Shown here piece by piece: positions 55,521 to 64,000 of a stretch of 64,000 nucleotides of DNA. Origin of the DNA: Periplaneta americana (lineage: Eukaryota; Arthropoda; Insecta; Blattodea; Blattidae). The position numbers were made by a program, and so were the translations under genes. The stretch covers positions 20,789,208-20,853,207 of the forward strand of contig NC_091120.1 of NCBI RefSeq assembly GCF_040183065.1, written 5' to 3'. The notes below the pieces were generated by a model that was not told where the DNA came from, did not search any database, and saw nothing but the letters and a program-made list of their open reading frames with translations. Within the stretch, counting starts at the first letter, position 1; every line of letters begins with the position of its first letter.

Positions 55521-58023
55521 TTTCGAAATTGACATAGAAGGTAAATTAATTTACATTCGGGTCAGTAGATAGTATCTAGATTTCTTTTATTTTTTATTTT
55601 AAATGTATTATTGATGTTTTATTTGTTGCTTGTTTCTGGATATTTACTTTTATTAGACTACGTGTTTCTTTAATTTAGAAATAATATTTTATCTTTGATT
55701 GCACTTTAACTTATACTATTACTAAGCTCAAAATGCTAATTCACTTTTATTCCAATAACTATTGTCAGGATTTTTAGCAAATATGAACTAAACATTTTGA
55801 AAACTTTGATGCAAGGAGCTTTTTTAGTAACGTCAATATAAAATATATTTAAAAATATAATTTCAAAACTATTAGACCTAATTGCACCAAATTTTGTACA
55901 CATGATATTATTATAGATCTGTTTATATAGTTTAAATTTCACAAATTTTGGCCGAAATTGTGGAAAGTCATACATATCCCCTTAAATGATTGACCCCAAA
56001 AATTACGATGGCTCTCAATATCTTAATTTAATCAATTTGTTTTTTTCGTGTTATGTGCATCTCACAAATCACTCTAAGAAAACTCATTACATAATCACGA
56101 CTGGAGAGTAAGGACTACATTTTCACAATCACACAATCAATATACTCTATTTCAATCAATATTGCCATTATTATTTTTTCAACAAATAGGCCTACTCAAA
56201 CGTACTTAGAGATCACACACGTCGAGCAGGTAGACCCTATTAGTTTCTCCTAACCAATGAAGTGAATTATTTACATAATAAATCATTGCTTTTAACGATA
56301 AAATGGTTTACATACAATTAACTTTTCCTATTTCTCTTTTTGTTCCTAAAAGACTCTTCCCTTTGCGATTTGTTTATATATGTACATGTATATTAAATAA
56401 CTGAGTAATTAGCCCTATTACATAGCCAGAAATTTAGTAACGCAAGTTATTGTAATAATTGCTGCCTTTATTTGCGCATGTGCATGTACATCCCTGTTGT
56501 CTACGTTACAGTGGATGCGCTATACGCTCGTGATCAAGGTCGAGCTCTTCTACCATGACTGGGAGCTAATATCGTCTCATCCCTGATCTACACTTTTCTT
56601 TCAACTCTACGCATTTAAGCAATGAATGCAATATTGATATTTATTATTAATTAATATAGCTAATTACGCAGTGAAGACGACGTTCAAAACGGCTCACCAT
56701 GTGGACACAAAATCTTCATGCATCTTAATTGAACGTACGTTTTGAACTCGATTCTTTCAATATTCTTTCCAGATTGCATGCATACGCTCATGGAAAATTG
56801 AACTGTGTAGATGCAGCTTCAGTCCCGTTACACACTACAGCGAGAATGCGTTTGTCGAGCTATGGAAAATGCTTTCCTGTAGCACGGAGTAATGGTCGAA
56901 ATAAGGCATAGTTGACATTGGCCCCGCTCCCACAGGTAACCTAACCTAATTTAGCCTATCAAATTTGTTTTACGTGAATGAAATTGAACAATTAATAGAA
57001 AGTCAGATGTTCAAATATCAAACTCAAAGACCTTGTATAGTATTATATACAAGGTCTTTGATCAAACTGCCTTCCGTATGGCGCGTAATAAAATTTGTGT
57101 TTTTAATTACCTGTACAGGGATGGTATAGCAACATAAGTTATGTCTCGCTGTAGTATGAATACATAAGCATTGCTAGCCGTTTCCACACATATTACATAG
57201 TTCATGATTCTCGGTGTAGTGTATAATGTAACGATGAAGTACTAAATATAGTGAGAAATCTTACTTCCACATCTACATCTTCATCTTCTAATCCCATGTC
57301 CATTGTAGGCTATCTGAAGAGAATTACACTCCTTCATTCAGATTTGATAACTGCTTTTTCAGCAATTCATTTAATATATTAATCAGGTTACTTGCAATTA
57401 TATTATAAGATGTTTAAATTATATTATGATTTCACCAGGTAATGAAAATGTATTTCTGTTATAATAAGCGCAGTACATGTAATTAACATTGTTAAACCTG
57501 TATTTCGCTTTTCGGAATTGGCATCACTGAATAACATCCAATTTCTTTATTGCAGTAATCGATATTCATCTATTTTAACTTCACAATGTCTGAATAGGTG
57601 AAGTATTCGTAAATATATAATTATTAACATTTTGTGAGCGAATTTTAGGGATATATTATTTACATTTTTATTTTATTCACGAGACTGTCCTAATAAATGT
57701 CACTCGAGGTCTGAAATTTTCCAGATAAATCCACTCGCTTCGCTCATGGAACAGATTTACTAAACGAGGGCCTGTGGCCAGAGGCTTTGTAAGTTGCCCA
57801 AGGTGTATTAATTAGACCTATTAATAATTCCCGAGTTGCATAAAATAATTTATATCTTACTTCTTTACTAGAAAAGGAAATAAATACAGTATTAATATAT
57901 CACATTAATTTGATGAAATGTTTGTCAATTTTATATACATCAGAGTTAACAATGAAGTTACTAATAAATGGTAACCAGGAAGTTTAATAATAGTGGAAAG
58001 TAACGATAAAAATTGTCGACGTA
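55521..58023. other. No gene recognised
   Basis: 2.5 kb of AT-rich DNA. The only structure I see is the hairpin at 57024-57061, listed separately. A block at about 57690-57790 (GTCACTCGAGGTCTG...CACTCGCTTCGCTC) looks repeat-like but could not be classified. Confidence 0.4.
57024..57061. repeat. Perfect 16-bp-arm hairpin
   Basis: TCAAAGACCTTGTATA, a six-base loop GTATTA, then TATACAAGGTCTTTGA. The arms match without mismatch. It could be a short MITE remnant or a hairpin RNA. No terminator function is expected in this setting. Confidence 0.8.
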
Positions 58024-58257
58024 CCGTAAACTGGGGTTACTTTGAACACAGAGGATACCTTGAACATTTTTTTTAGAAAATCCTATTTAGGTTTCTACAT
58101 GCTGCACTTGTTATAGATGGAGGTAAATTATCATAAAATCATTCTTATACCAAATTTACCTCCATCTATAACAAGTGCAGCATGTAGAAACCTAAATATG
58201 ATTTTCTGAAAAAATGTTCAAAGTTTCCTCTCTGTTCAAAGTAACCCCAGTTTACGG
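58024..58257. mobile_element. Palindromic TA-flanked MITE (234 bp)
   Basis: The arms of about 108 bp are nearly identical inverted copies. The left starts CCGTAAACTGGGGTTACTTT and the right ends with its complement, with TA on both sides (58022-58023, 58258-58259). Shared inner blocks include AGGTTTCTACATGCTGCACT and TTATAGATGGAGGTAAATT. No coding sequence. Confidence 0.85.
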
Positions 58258-58744
58258 TACTCCGCGATTGCCATCTAGCGGTTCGGTAAGATAACTAACA
58301 GTAGTGGCCATGGGAGTTATATTATGTTTTGCTACAAACCATGTTTTATCTTTATTTCTTATGTCTTATAATTTAAGGAAATTGCTGGAATTGCTGTTAT
58401 TTGTGCCATATACGGTTGTTTTAACTATCAAATTCAAAGTGAACGGAAATCATTTTACAGGTTTCCCAAAAACAATTAAGTGTACCAGTGTATGGGTAGC
58501 CCTGTTGATGTTATGAATGATTCGGATATTGTAGATGATGAAGAAATAAACTCTCTCATCTATTAAAGCTGTTCTTGACATTCAGTATAACATGGTCCAT
58601 ATGAGTTGTACTGAATTTTACAAACTTACGTGCAGTGAAAAGAAATCAAAGTACCTTGACCAATTAAAGTCTTGTGAAAAGTGTGATTGGTACAAGAAAC
58701 CCTTGAACAATGTAATAAACAATTTTATGTAGACTGCTACCAGT

Positions 58745-59569
58745 TTAATAGACTGCATTCGTTCTTGAGTTATACGCCATCAAAAAAGCTTTAGAATATA
58801 TTCTGGAAACAGAGACTGATAAATCTTATCTTCTTCGCACTGATTCTCAATCAAGTTTACAAGCTCTTCAAGATATATTCTCTACCAACGCACTAATTCA
58901 AGAAATACACCAGCTCCTCACTGACTTGATGAAACAAGGACGAAAAATAACTCTAATATGGATCCCTTCTCATCAGGGCATTCCTGGAAATGAAACTGTA
59001 GATGCCGCAGCAAAAGAAGCTACACGACTGCCATTACATTTTTTCACATCTAGTCCTCATACAGACGCCATTAAATACATCCTAACCAGAAAACTGCACA
59101 ACCATTGGCAAACATCATAGACAGAGTCATCATCCAGTAAAATTCACGAAATAGTATAGCATTCCAGATGAAATATCCACTACAGAATTTTAAACGTCAA
59201 GATCAAGTAATAATCACCAGATTGCGAGTTGGCCACACCAAAATTACACATTCTTATCTTCTAGACAGAACTCCTCCTCCAACATGCACCAATTGCCACA
59301 GTAGGATCTCTGTACGCCATTTAATTTCTGAATGTCCACTATATCACCTTCATCGAGATCAATTCCATATACCAAAAGACTTAACAACAGTTCTATACAA
59401 CCCATCATTCAGTTCAAACTTAATTAAATTTCTGAAAGCTATCAACATTTACAAATGTATCTAAATGATTATTGTAATACAGTACACGCTATGTAAACTG
59501 TAAGAATTGTTTATGTACGTATTGTCGCGATATGACTTCCTAAGTTAAAGCGACATAAAATAAATACAT

Positions 59570-59580
<11 letters not shown>
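58745..59580 (+). mobile_element. Non-LTR retrotransposon 3' part with RNase H and poly(A)
   Basis: The plus strand reads YAIKKALEYILETETDKSY, RTDSQSSLQALQDIFSTNA, then ITLIWIPSHQGIPGNETVDA and AAKEA. This is RNase H with the TDSQ and IPSHxGIxGNExxDxxAKxA motifs. After a stop it continues QDQVIITRLRVGHTKITHSY, CTNCHSRISVRHLISECPLY: the C-terminal Cys/His region of I/R1/Jockey-group elements. Coding ends at 59463, and the 3' end has an A run at about 59567-59580. The RT domain is missing (5' truncation), and stops at about 59120 show decay. Confidence 0.8.
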
Positions 59581-59600
<20 letters not shown>

Positions 59601-59940
59601 CACTTTTCGGTGTACTAAAAAAGAAATTTCGTTGTTTATAAATAGTGATTTTCACGTGTTCAAGGTCTTGGTAATATCCACTCTCTCTGTTTAAGGATGT
59701 AAAACTTTATCCTGGTTTTGTGGAGATAATTTGGTAACCCTACCTCATGGTGACTATAGGGATGTAGGCCTATATTGTTTTCGGATTATCTTCTGTCCAT
59801 ATCTTACGATTTATGAGTGTTAACACCTCCGTTCAATTCGAAATGTGCCTTACCTGACCATTTTTCAATCCATGTAACGTTCGACATCTTCTCAATACAT
59901 AAGTATATTGCCTATTGCATTCGTAATAACACTGAAAGAG
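59581..59940. other. Short (AT)n, then possible mariner-related DNA
   Basis: A TATATA run at 59582-59600 follows the retroelement A tail. The remainder up to 59940 may belong to the mariner-like element that follows, but I could not align it with the copy at 48648. Confidence 0.35.
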
Positions 59941-60015
59941 GCCAATTCAAACTCGTAAACGTAAAACCATTATAAAAATTATACAATTACTTTTCCACAA
60001 CTGCCATCTGTATTC

Positions 60016-60235
60016 ACACCTGTGGAGTAACGGCTAGCGCGTCTGGCCACGGTCGGGGCAAGTTATCTGGTGGAAGTTTTTTCCGGGGTTTTCCCTCAAC
60101 CCAATACGAGCAAATGCTGGGTAACTTCCGGTGCTGGACCCCGGACTCATTGCACCGGTATTATCACCTTCGTCTCATTCAGACGCTAAATAACCTAAGA
60201 TGTTGATAAAGCGTCGTAAAATAACCTACTAAAAA
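60016..60235 (+). mobile_element. tRNA-derived SINE
   Basis: Same family as 5291-5542: CACCTGTGGAGTAACGGCTA, AGCGCGTCTGG, then GGTGGAAGTTTTTTCCGG and the tail AGACGCTAAATAACC...CGTCGTAAAATAACCTAC. The B-box portion is deleted (the A-box arm runs directly into GGTCGGGGCAAGTT). The copy at 49595 shows the site without it. Confidence 0.8.
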
Positions 60236-60251
60236 ACAATTACTGTTTATA

Positions 60252-61356
60252 CAGGGACATCATTTTATTTTTACTAACATTTTCAATATTAACCTGGCTA
60301 TACCTTTGGATTAATGATTGAGACCCGGAAACACAGTTTGCTACCTCCTTCCACGACTGGAGTTCGATGGTACTGGCGTAAAATACAAACAAATCACTTT
60401 ACTAGGTATAGGAGGGAAGAAAAGTAGTTCATCCATTTACGTAAAGTAGGAAATATCGCGATTTTGAGTTTGATAATTTTCATTATTTTTTTATTTAATC
60501 AAAATACAGTACAGTATTAACAATGAGTGTTTTTACTCACGAACTGAGCTATCCATGTGGACGTATTCATTATGCAGCGTATATTATACTGTCTACAGCA
60601 CATTAGCGTGCAATATAGAGAATAAAGTTAAATTGAAAAATAACCATAATTATGGATATTTAAACATATTTTTGAAAATGGTGGCCGTCCATTTCGATAC
60701 AGGCTTCAGATCTTTTATGCCTATTATCGCACTATAGACTATTGCATCTAATTCCAATTACCAGTTTCGTCCTTCATACTTAGTAACTCATGTTAAAATA
60801 ATTCTGTACCTACTCTATAAAAGAGTACCTTACGTACTGTAAATTCAGTCTTCATTTCTGCCCGACCCGCATAGATAAAATTACTCAGACATGCTATCTA
60901 CTGTCCGTCCAAGTGGTTATGTCGCAGGATCATAGAAAGGGGGGGAAACGTGATAGTTAATTACTCAACGAGGCCCTTTTATTTAAGTTATTTTAAACAA
61001 TTGCATAATATTACTTAGACGTCCAATTAATTCCTAACAGAAATTAATGTTTCCAGAAAAGAGCTAAGAAAGCCCAGCCACTAGTCTTTACAGTGGAGCG
61101 AGCAGAATCAGGTGGGGGAAATCGGGATGCGACGTAGGCAAACGCACGACAGTACCTGTGCGAAAATATGATTCAATATTGGAAGTTTTCGTCACTGGAA
61201 AACGCGAACATATTTCTGAAACGTACTATACTCACTAACTCAGTACTTGGTTCTGTGTGGACAGTTGGAACTTCGTTCGCAGAAGGGGTGGGAGTGAAGT
61301 ACATTCAAAAACTCAGGTACAATGAAAGTTGAAGTAAAAATAAAATGATGTCCCTG
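60252..61356. mobile_element. Tc1/mariner-type non-autonomous element (1,105 bp)
   Basis: The ends CAGGGACATCATTTTATTTT are identical and inverted, with TA on both sides (60250-60251, 61357-61358). The empty site GTTTATACACGAGTGACAC is seen at 49608. Same family as 37124-38100, with the interior in the opposite orientation. No recognised transposase motif. Confidence 0.85.
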
Positions 61357-61372
61357 TACAAGAGTGACACAG

Positions 61373-61720
61373 ACCACCTCTGTGGTGTAGGGGTCAGAAT
61401 GCTGGTCTCTTACGCAGAGGGCCTGGGTTCGATTCCCGGTCGGGTTGAATTTCCTGGTTGAGGTTTTTCAGGGTTTTTTCTCAACCGTAAGGCAAATTCC
61501 AGGAAATTCTGGCCACAATATCCCTGAAAATCACCGACCTCATTCATCACCGAAATCATATTCATAACAAATCAGTAATACATATACTGACACTATCTAG
61601 TTCACAACAATAGAACCAGTCTCAACAATAGTACACAGGCCTTCGGATTTCAACCAAAGATTAACTCGCGATATGACCAGAGATGTTAAAGCGAGTATAA
61701 ATAACAGCGAGGGGGGGGGG
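61373..61720 (+). mobile_element. tRNA-derived SINE with 13-bp target duplication
   Basis: AAGAGTGACACAG is repeated exactly at 61360-61372 and 61721-61733. The head has an A-box-like TGTGGTGTAGGGGTCAGAAT and a B box GGGTTCGATTCCCGG. The body has TTCCTGGTTGAGGTTTTTCA. The tail ends GATGTTAAAGCGAGTATAAA and a G run. It is a different subfamily from the other SINEs because its 3' half is unlike theirs. Confidence 0.9.
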
Positions 61721-61877
61721 AAGAGTGACACAGTTACCATAGCAACTAAACAGGCATCGATAAAAAAAACCCACACCTTCTAAACAATAAATGATACCTA
61801 TATGAAATCAAACTGGTGATATATAGGCCTACAGAAGATACAGCTGTTACAAACTGGGAACTTACTTTTGAATAACT

Positions 61878-62328
61878 TATGTATTATTAGTCTCCTACTT
61901 TTTTTTAATAGAGAGGTTCTTAATATTGTCTGTAACCTAACGTATCTTTATCATCATGGATCGAAATATTATCTACACTATCTTGGAGCTCAGATACAAT
62001 TGCATCAAATTTAATATTTTGTTATAAAATTACTGATTAATTTTCTTACGTGCCATAAAATCAAATCAGTTAACCTCAATTTTCACTTCATTCCTAATAA
62101 CTTTTAATGCCATCAAAGCGACTCACAGGAATCGTTTATTATTGTTTGGAATTGTAATGAATATTTTTCATACAACCAGGAGAAACTAGTCGTTGTGCTA
62201 CCTAATTAACTAAAATGACTGCATATTATCCCGGGATGTTTTTACATCGTTGTTTGTGTATTCTGATCAAAGTAAATGGAGCGATGGGAATGCTTAATAG
62301 CCTGTAATAATAAAATTTTTAATCTAGA
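61878..62328. other. No recognised feature
   Basis: AT-rich DNA with no motif that I can identify. Confidence 0.4.
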
Positions 62329-62658
62329 TTAAATCGGGTAGCATGGACACGAGCGCATATTTATAATTACAACAAAGAGGCTAATATTTTGCAACGTCCT
62401 TGTTGGCGTTGAAATCAAGCCAAACAAACACTTGAAGCCGTCGTCCATGGTAAACTGTGGTTCACGAGTCATTAATAATTCAGTTACGTTTGTGAAATAA
62501 TTACGGACCTTTCTATGTTTTTCGCAGTCCTGGAAAATATTTGCGAAATCACAAACATCGTCGTGATAAATCAGATGGTCTTGTCTCATGAAACTCAAGA
62601 TTTCCTGTCCTTTTAATATCTTTTTGCATTTATCTTCACCCGCTTTGTTGTTCCTCAA
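62329..62658 (-). CDS. Unrecognised 109-aa open frame, possibly an exon
   Basis: The product contains FMRQDHLIYHDDVCDFANIF and KVRNYFTNVTELLMTREPQF with mixed composition typical of a folded protein, unlike the low-complexity frames nearby. I do not recognise a family. No splice sites were confirmed. The displayed start codon is not a strong initiator, so the frame may continue an upstream exon. It could be a host exon or a decayed transposase. Confidence 0.3.
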   Translation of the reverse strand: MRNNKAGEDKCKKILKGQEILSFMRQDHLIYHDDVCDFANIFQDCEKHRKVRNYFTNVTELLMTREPQFTMDDGFKCLFGLISTPTRTLQNISLFVVIINMRSCPCYPI

Positions 62659-62787
62659 TTATGGAGAAATTTTGGAGGGTCTATTTCATTTCAATTTATA
62701 ATACGGGAAGAAACATAATATTTAATTTGACAGAGTGGAAAAGCTTAACAGCTGCTGGTATGAAACTTGACTTAAAAATGTATAATA

Positions 62788-63000
62788 CAGAGTGTAACAA
62801 AAGTTTCTGGTACAGTGAAAATTTTAGTTTTTTTTAATACTTGATGGTGAATATCACATTTTCAGCCAAGGATTGCATCACACCACAATCAAGTAGTACT
62901 AACACCTACACCATAAAATTTGGTCATGGTTCCTGAGAAATGGAAACTAAACAGCAGAATAATTTTAACATACTGTTACAGAAACTTTTGTTACACTCTG
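62788..63000. mobile_element. TA-flanked MITE (213 bp)
   Basis: The left CAGAGTGTAACAAAAGTTTC and the right, inverted CAGAGTGTAACAAAAGTTTC, are identical for 20 bp. TA lies outside both (62786-62787, 63001-63002). No coding sequence. Confidence 0.85.
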
Positions 63001-63186
63001 TAATTTCATTAAATCAATACCCTGAATTATAAAATATAAGTAAGGATAGTACAATTTAAACTTAAAATTAAAGAAATCATTAAGACAAAATATCATAGAT
63101 AGTTAATTTTAAATATAAATTATATTTACTTATGAATATTAGTTATAAACTCTTTCAATTTGTAATTATTCATATTATATTATTAC

Positions 63187-64000
63187 ACAGGGCTTTCATT
63201 TCAAATCTTTCCAGTCTAAATAACTAATTATTTAAATTGAATTCAATTTAAACAAAAAAAAAAACACGTCAATTTAGATATTGAGGAGGAAGTCTGAAAC
63301 CAGACTTAATTGCATTTTAGATTTCACCCCCAATTCCAGCCACCCCACATTGAAATTTTAAATGGCACCCCCTTATTTGTGTACTTAAGTATGAAAGAGC
63401 ATTTTTTTTGTGCACCTCATTCATTTATTTCACATTTTTTGCTGGCAAGAAACAGTTTATTTTGCACTAAATCAAGTGTTCAAAATGTGCTCCATTGTTG
63501 GTTAAACAGTAATACAGTCTATTTTAGAACTCTTCCCACGTTTTGGTGTGTTTCCTTACTAATCCGATTACATTCTTGGGTTATTCTATTTTTCAGTTCT
63601 TGAATATTCTCAGGTGGAGGAGGTGTATATAAACAACTGATTTCAAATGATCCCATAGCAAGAAGTCAAGCGGCGTCAGGTCTGGAGATCTCGCCGGCCA
63701 TTCTACAGCACCTCTCCTACCAATCAATTTTCGAGGAAATCTTCTATCCAGCCATTGTCGCGCAGTTACTTCACAGTGTGAGGGAGCTCCGTCCTGTTGA
63801 AGATGCAAATTTTGTTCGTCCAACACCAGGTTTCCTTCATTGACTTGGTTCTGTAGCGACAGTGTGATAAGTGGATCAATTACATTTTCTAATATTCTTT
63901 TTTAATACAATTTTTCAGTCAGGTTTTCTTCAATGAAAATCGGCCCAACAATATCATCCCCACCGTCAGATATTTTCTGCTAAACGCAAAAGACGCTTTC
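63187..64000 (-). mobile_element. mariner-like element running off the window end
   Basis: The left end CACAGGGCTTTCATTTC and about 250 bp after it align with 36186-36440. The minus-strand frame 63593-63826 encodes QNLHLQQDGAPSHCEVTARQ, WPARSPDLTPLDFLLWDHLK and SVVY. LQQDGAPSH and WPARSPDLTPLDFLLW are the second and third catalytic blocks of a mariner-superfamily transposase. A frame change continues the N-terminal side toward 64000 and beyond. The C-terminal end of the protein is shortened. Confidence 0.8.

Larger units (their letters stand above)
59940..61877 (-). mobile_element. mariner-like element broken by three insertions
   Basis: Backbone segments 59940-60015, 60236-60251, 61357-61372 and 61721-61877 line up with 49525-49665 of the related copy (GTAAAACCAT...ACAATTACT, GTTTATAC, GAGTGACACAGTTACCATAG). 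They are separated by a SINE, a Tc1-type element and a second SINE. The right terminus GGGAACTTACTTTTGAATAA is the inverted form of the left end at 48648. No useful coding remains. Confidence 0.75.

Overview
This window is AT-rich nuclear DNA from an insect, most likely a cockroach (Blattodea, possibly Periplaneta). The reasons are an insect-type Hmx homeobox gene with a very long intron, interspersed tRNA-derived SINEs, and many copies of one non-LTR retrotransposon family with (TAAG)n 3' tails that I associate with cockroach genomes. The organism call is inference. There are no operons, Shine-Dalgarno sites or CRISPR arrays.

The only convincing host gene is Hmx (H6/Nkx5-type homeobox), on the + strand. 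Its homeobox exon is 22697-23742. A GC-rich exon at 2829-3025 has good splice sites and the exact phase needed to join it, which implies an intron of about 19.7 kb. The ATG at 22624 is probably intronic. A poly(A) signal candidate lies at 24182.

Almost everything else recognisable is mobile or repetitive DNA. 1-5.5 kb: ATTT-rich DNA, a mariner relic, a TA MITE, a Tigger fragment, a fold-back pair of RTE-like fragments and a SINE. 6.3-7.4 kb: a 1-kb (TAAG/TAAA)n array. 8.5-10.7 kb: a satellite whose ~148-bp unit is three diverged ~49-bp monomers. 11.3-13.8 kb: a Harbinger-type element, a triplicated SINE-tail/half-MITE unit and a SINE. 14.5-16.7 kb: a tandem array of RTE-like 3' ends separated by (TATTA)n, then a hAT MITE. 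18.5-22.6 kb: Tc1/mariner elements, RTE-like fragments and a TTAA element. 24.2-25.8 kb: a long-TIR element holding a zinc-finger ORF and a nested SINE. 27.9-33.7 kb: mariner, Harbinger-like, subterminal-repeat and TTAA elements. 35-44.9 kb: a non-LTR C-terminus, Tigger, Tc1-type elements, two RTE-like copies (one split by a hAT element with a perfect 8-bp TSD) and a large palindrome. 45.5-48.3 kb: a mariner-type element interrupted by a Transib transposon. 48.6-64 kb: mariner-like elements, a near-solo gypsy LTR, MITEs, an RNase H-bearing non-LTR fragment, and a site hit by three successive insertions.

The most notable object is the Transib copy at 45800-47580. It has 39-bp TIRs starting CACAGTG with a nonamer-like block 23-24 bp inside, a 5-bp CAGTG duplication, and a decayed RAG1-like transposase lacking its central part. 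Transib is the family from which the V(D)J recombinase RAG1 is thought to derive. Element boundaries were read by eye from terminal repeats and target duplications. Family names rest on motif recognition, not on database searches.
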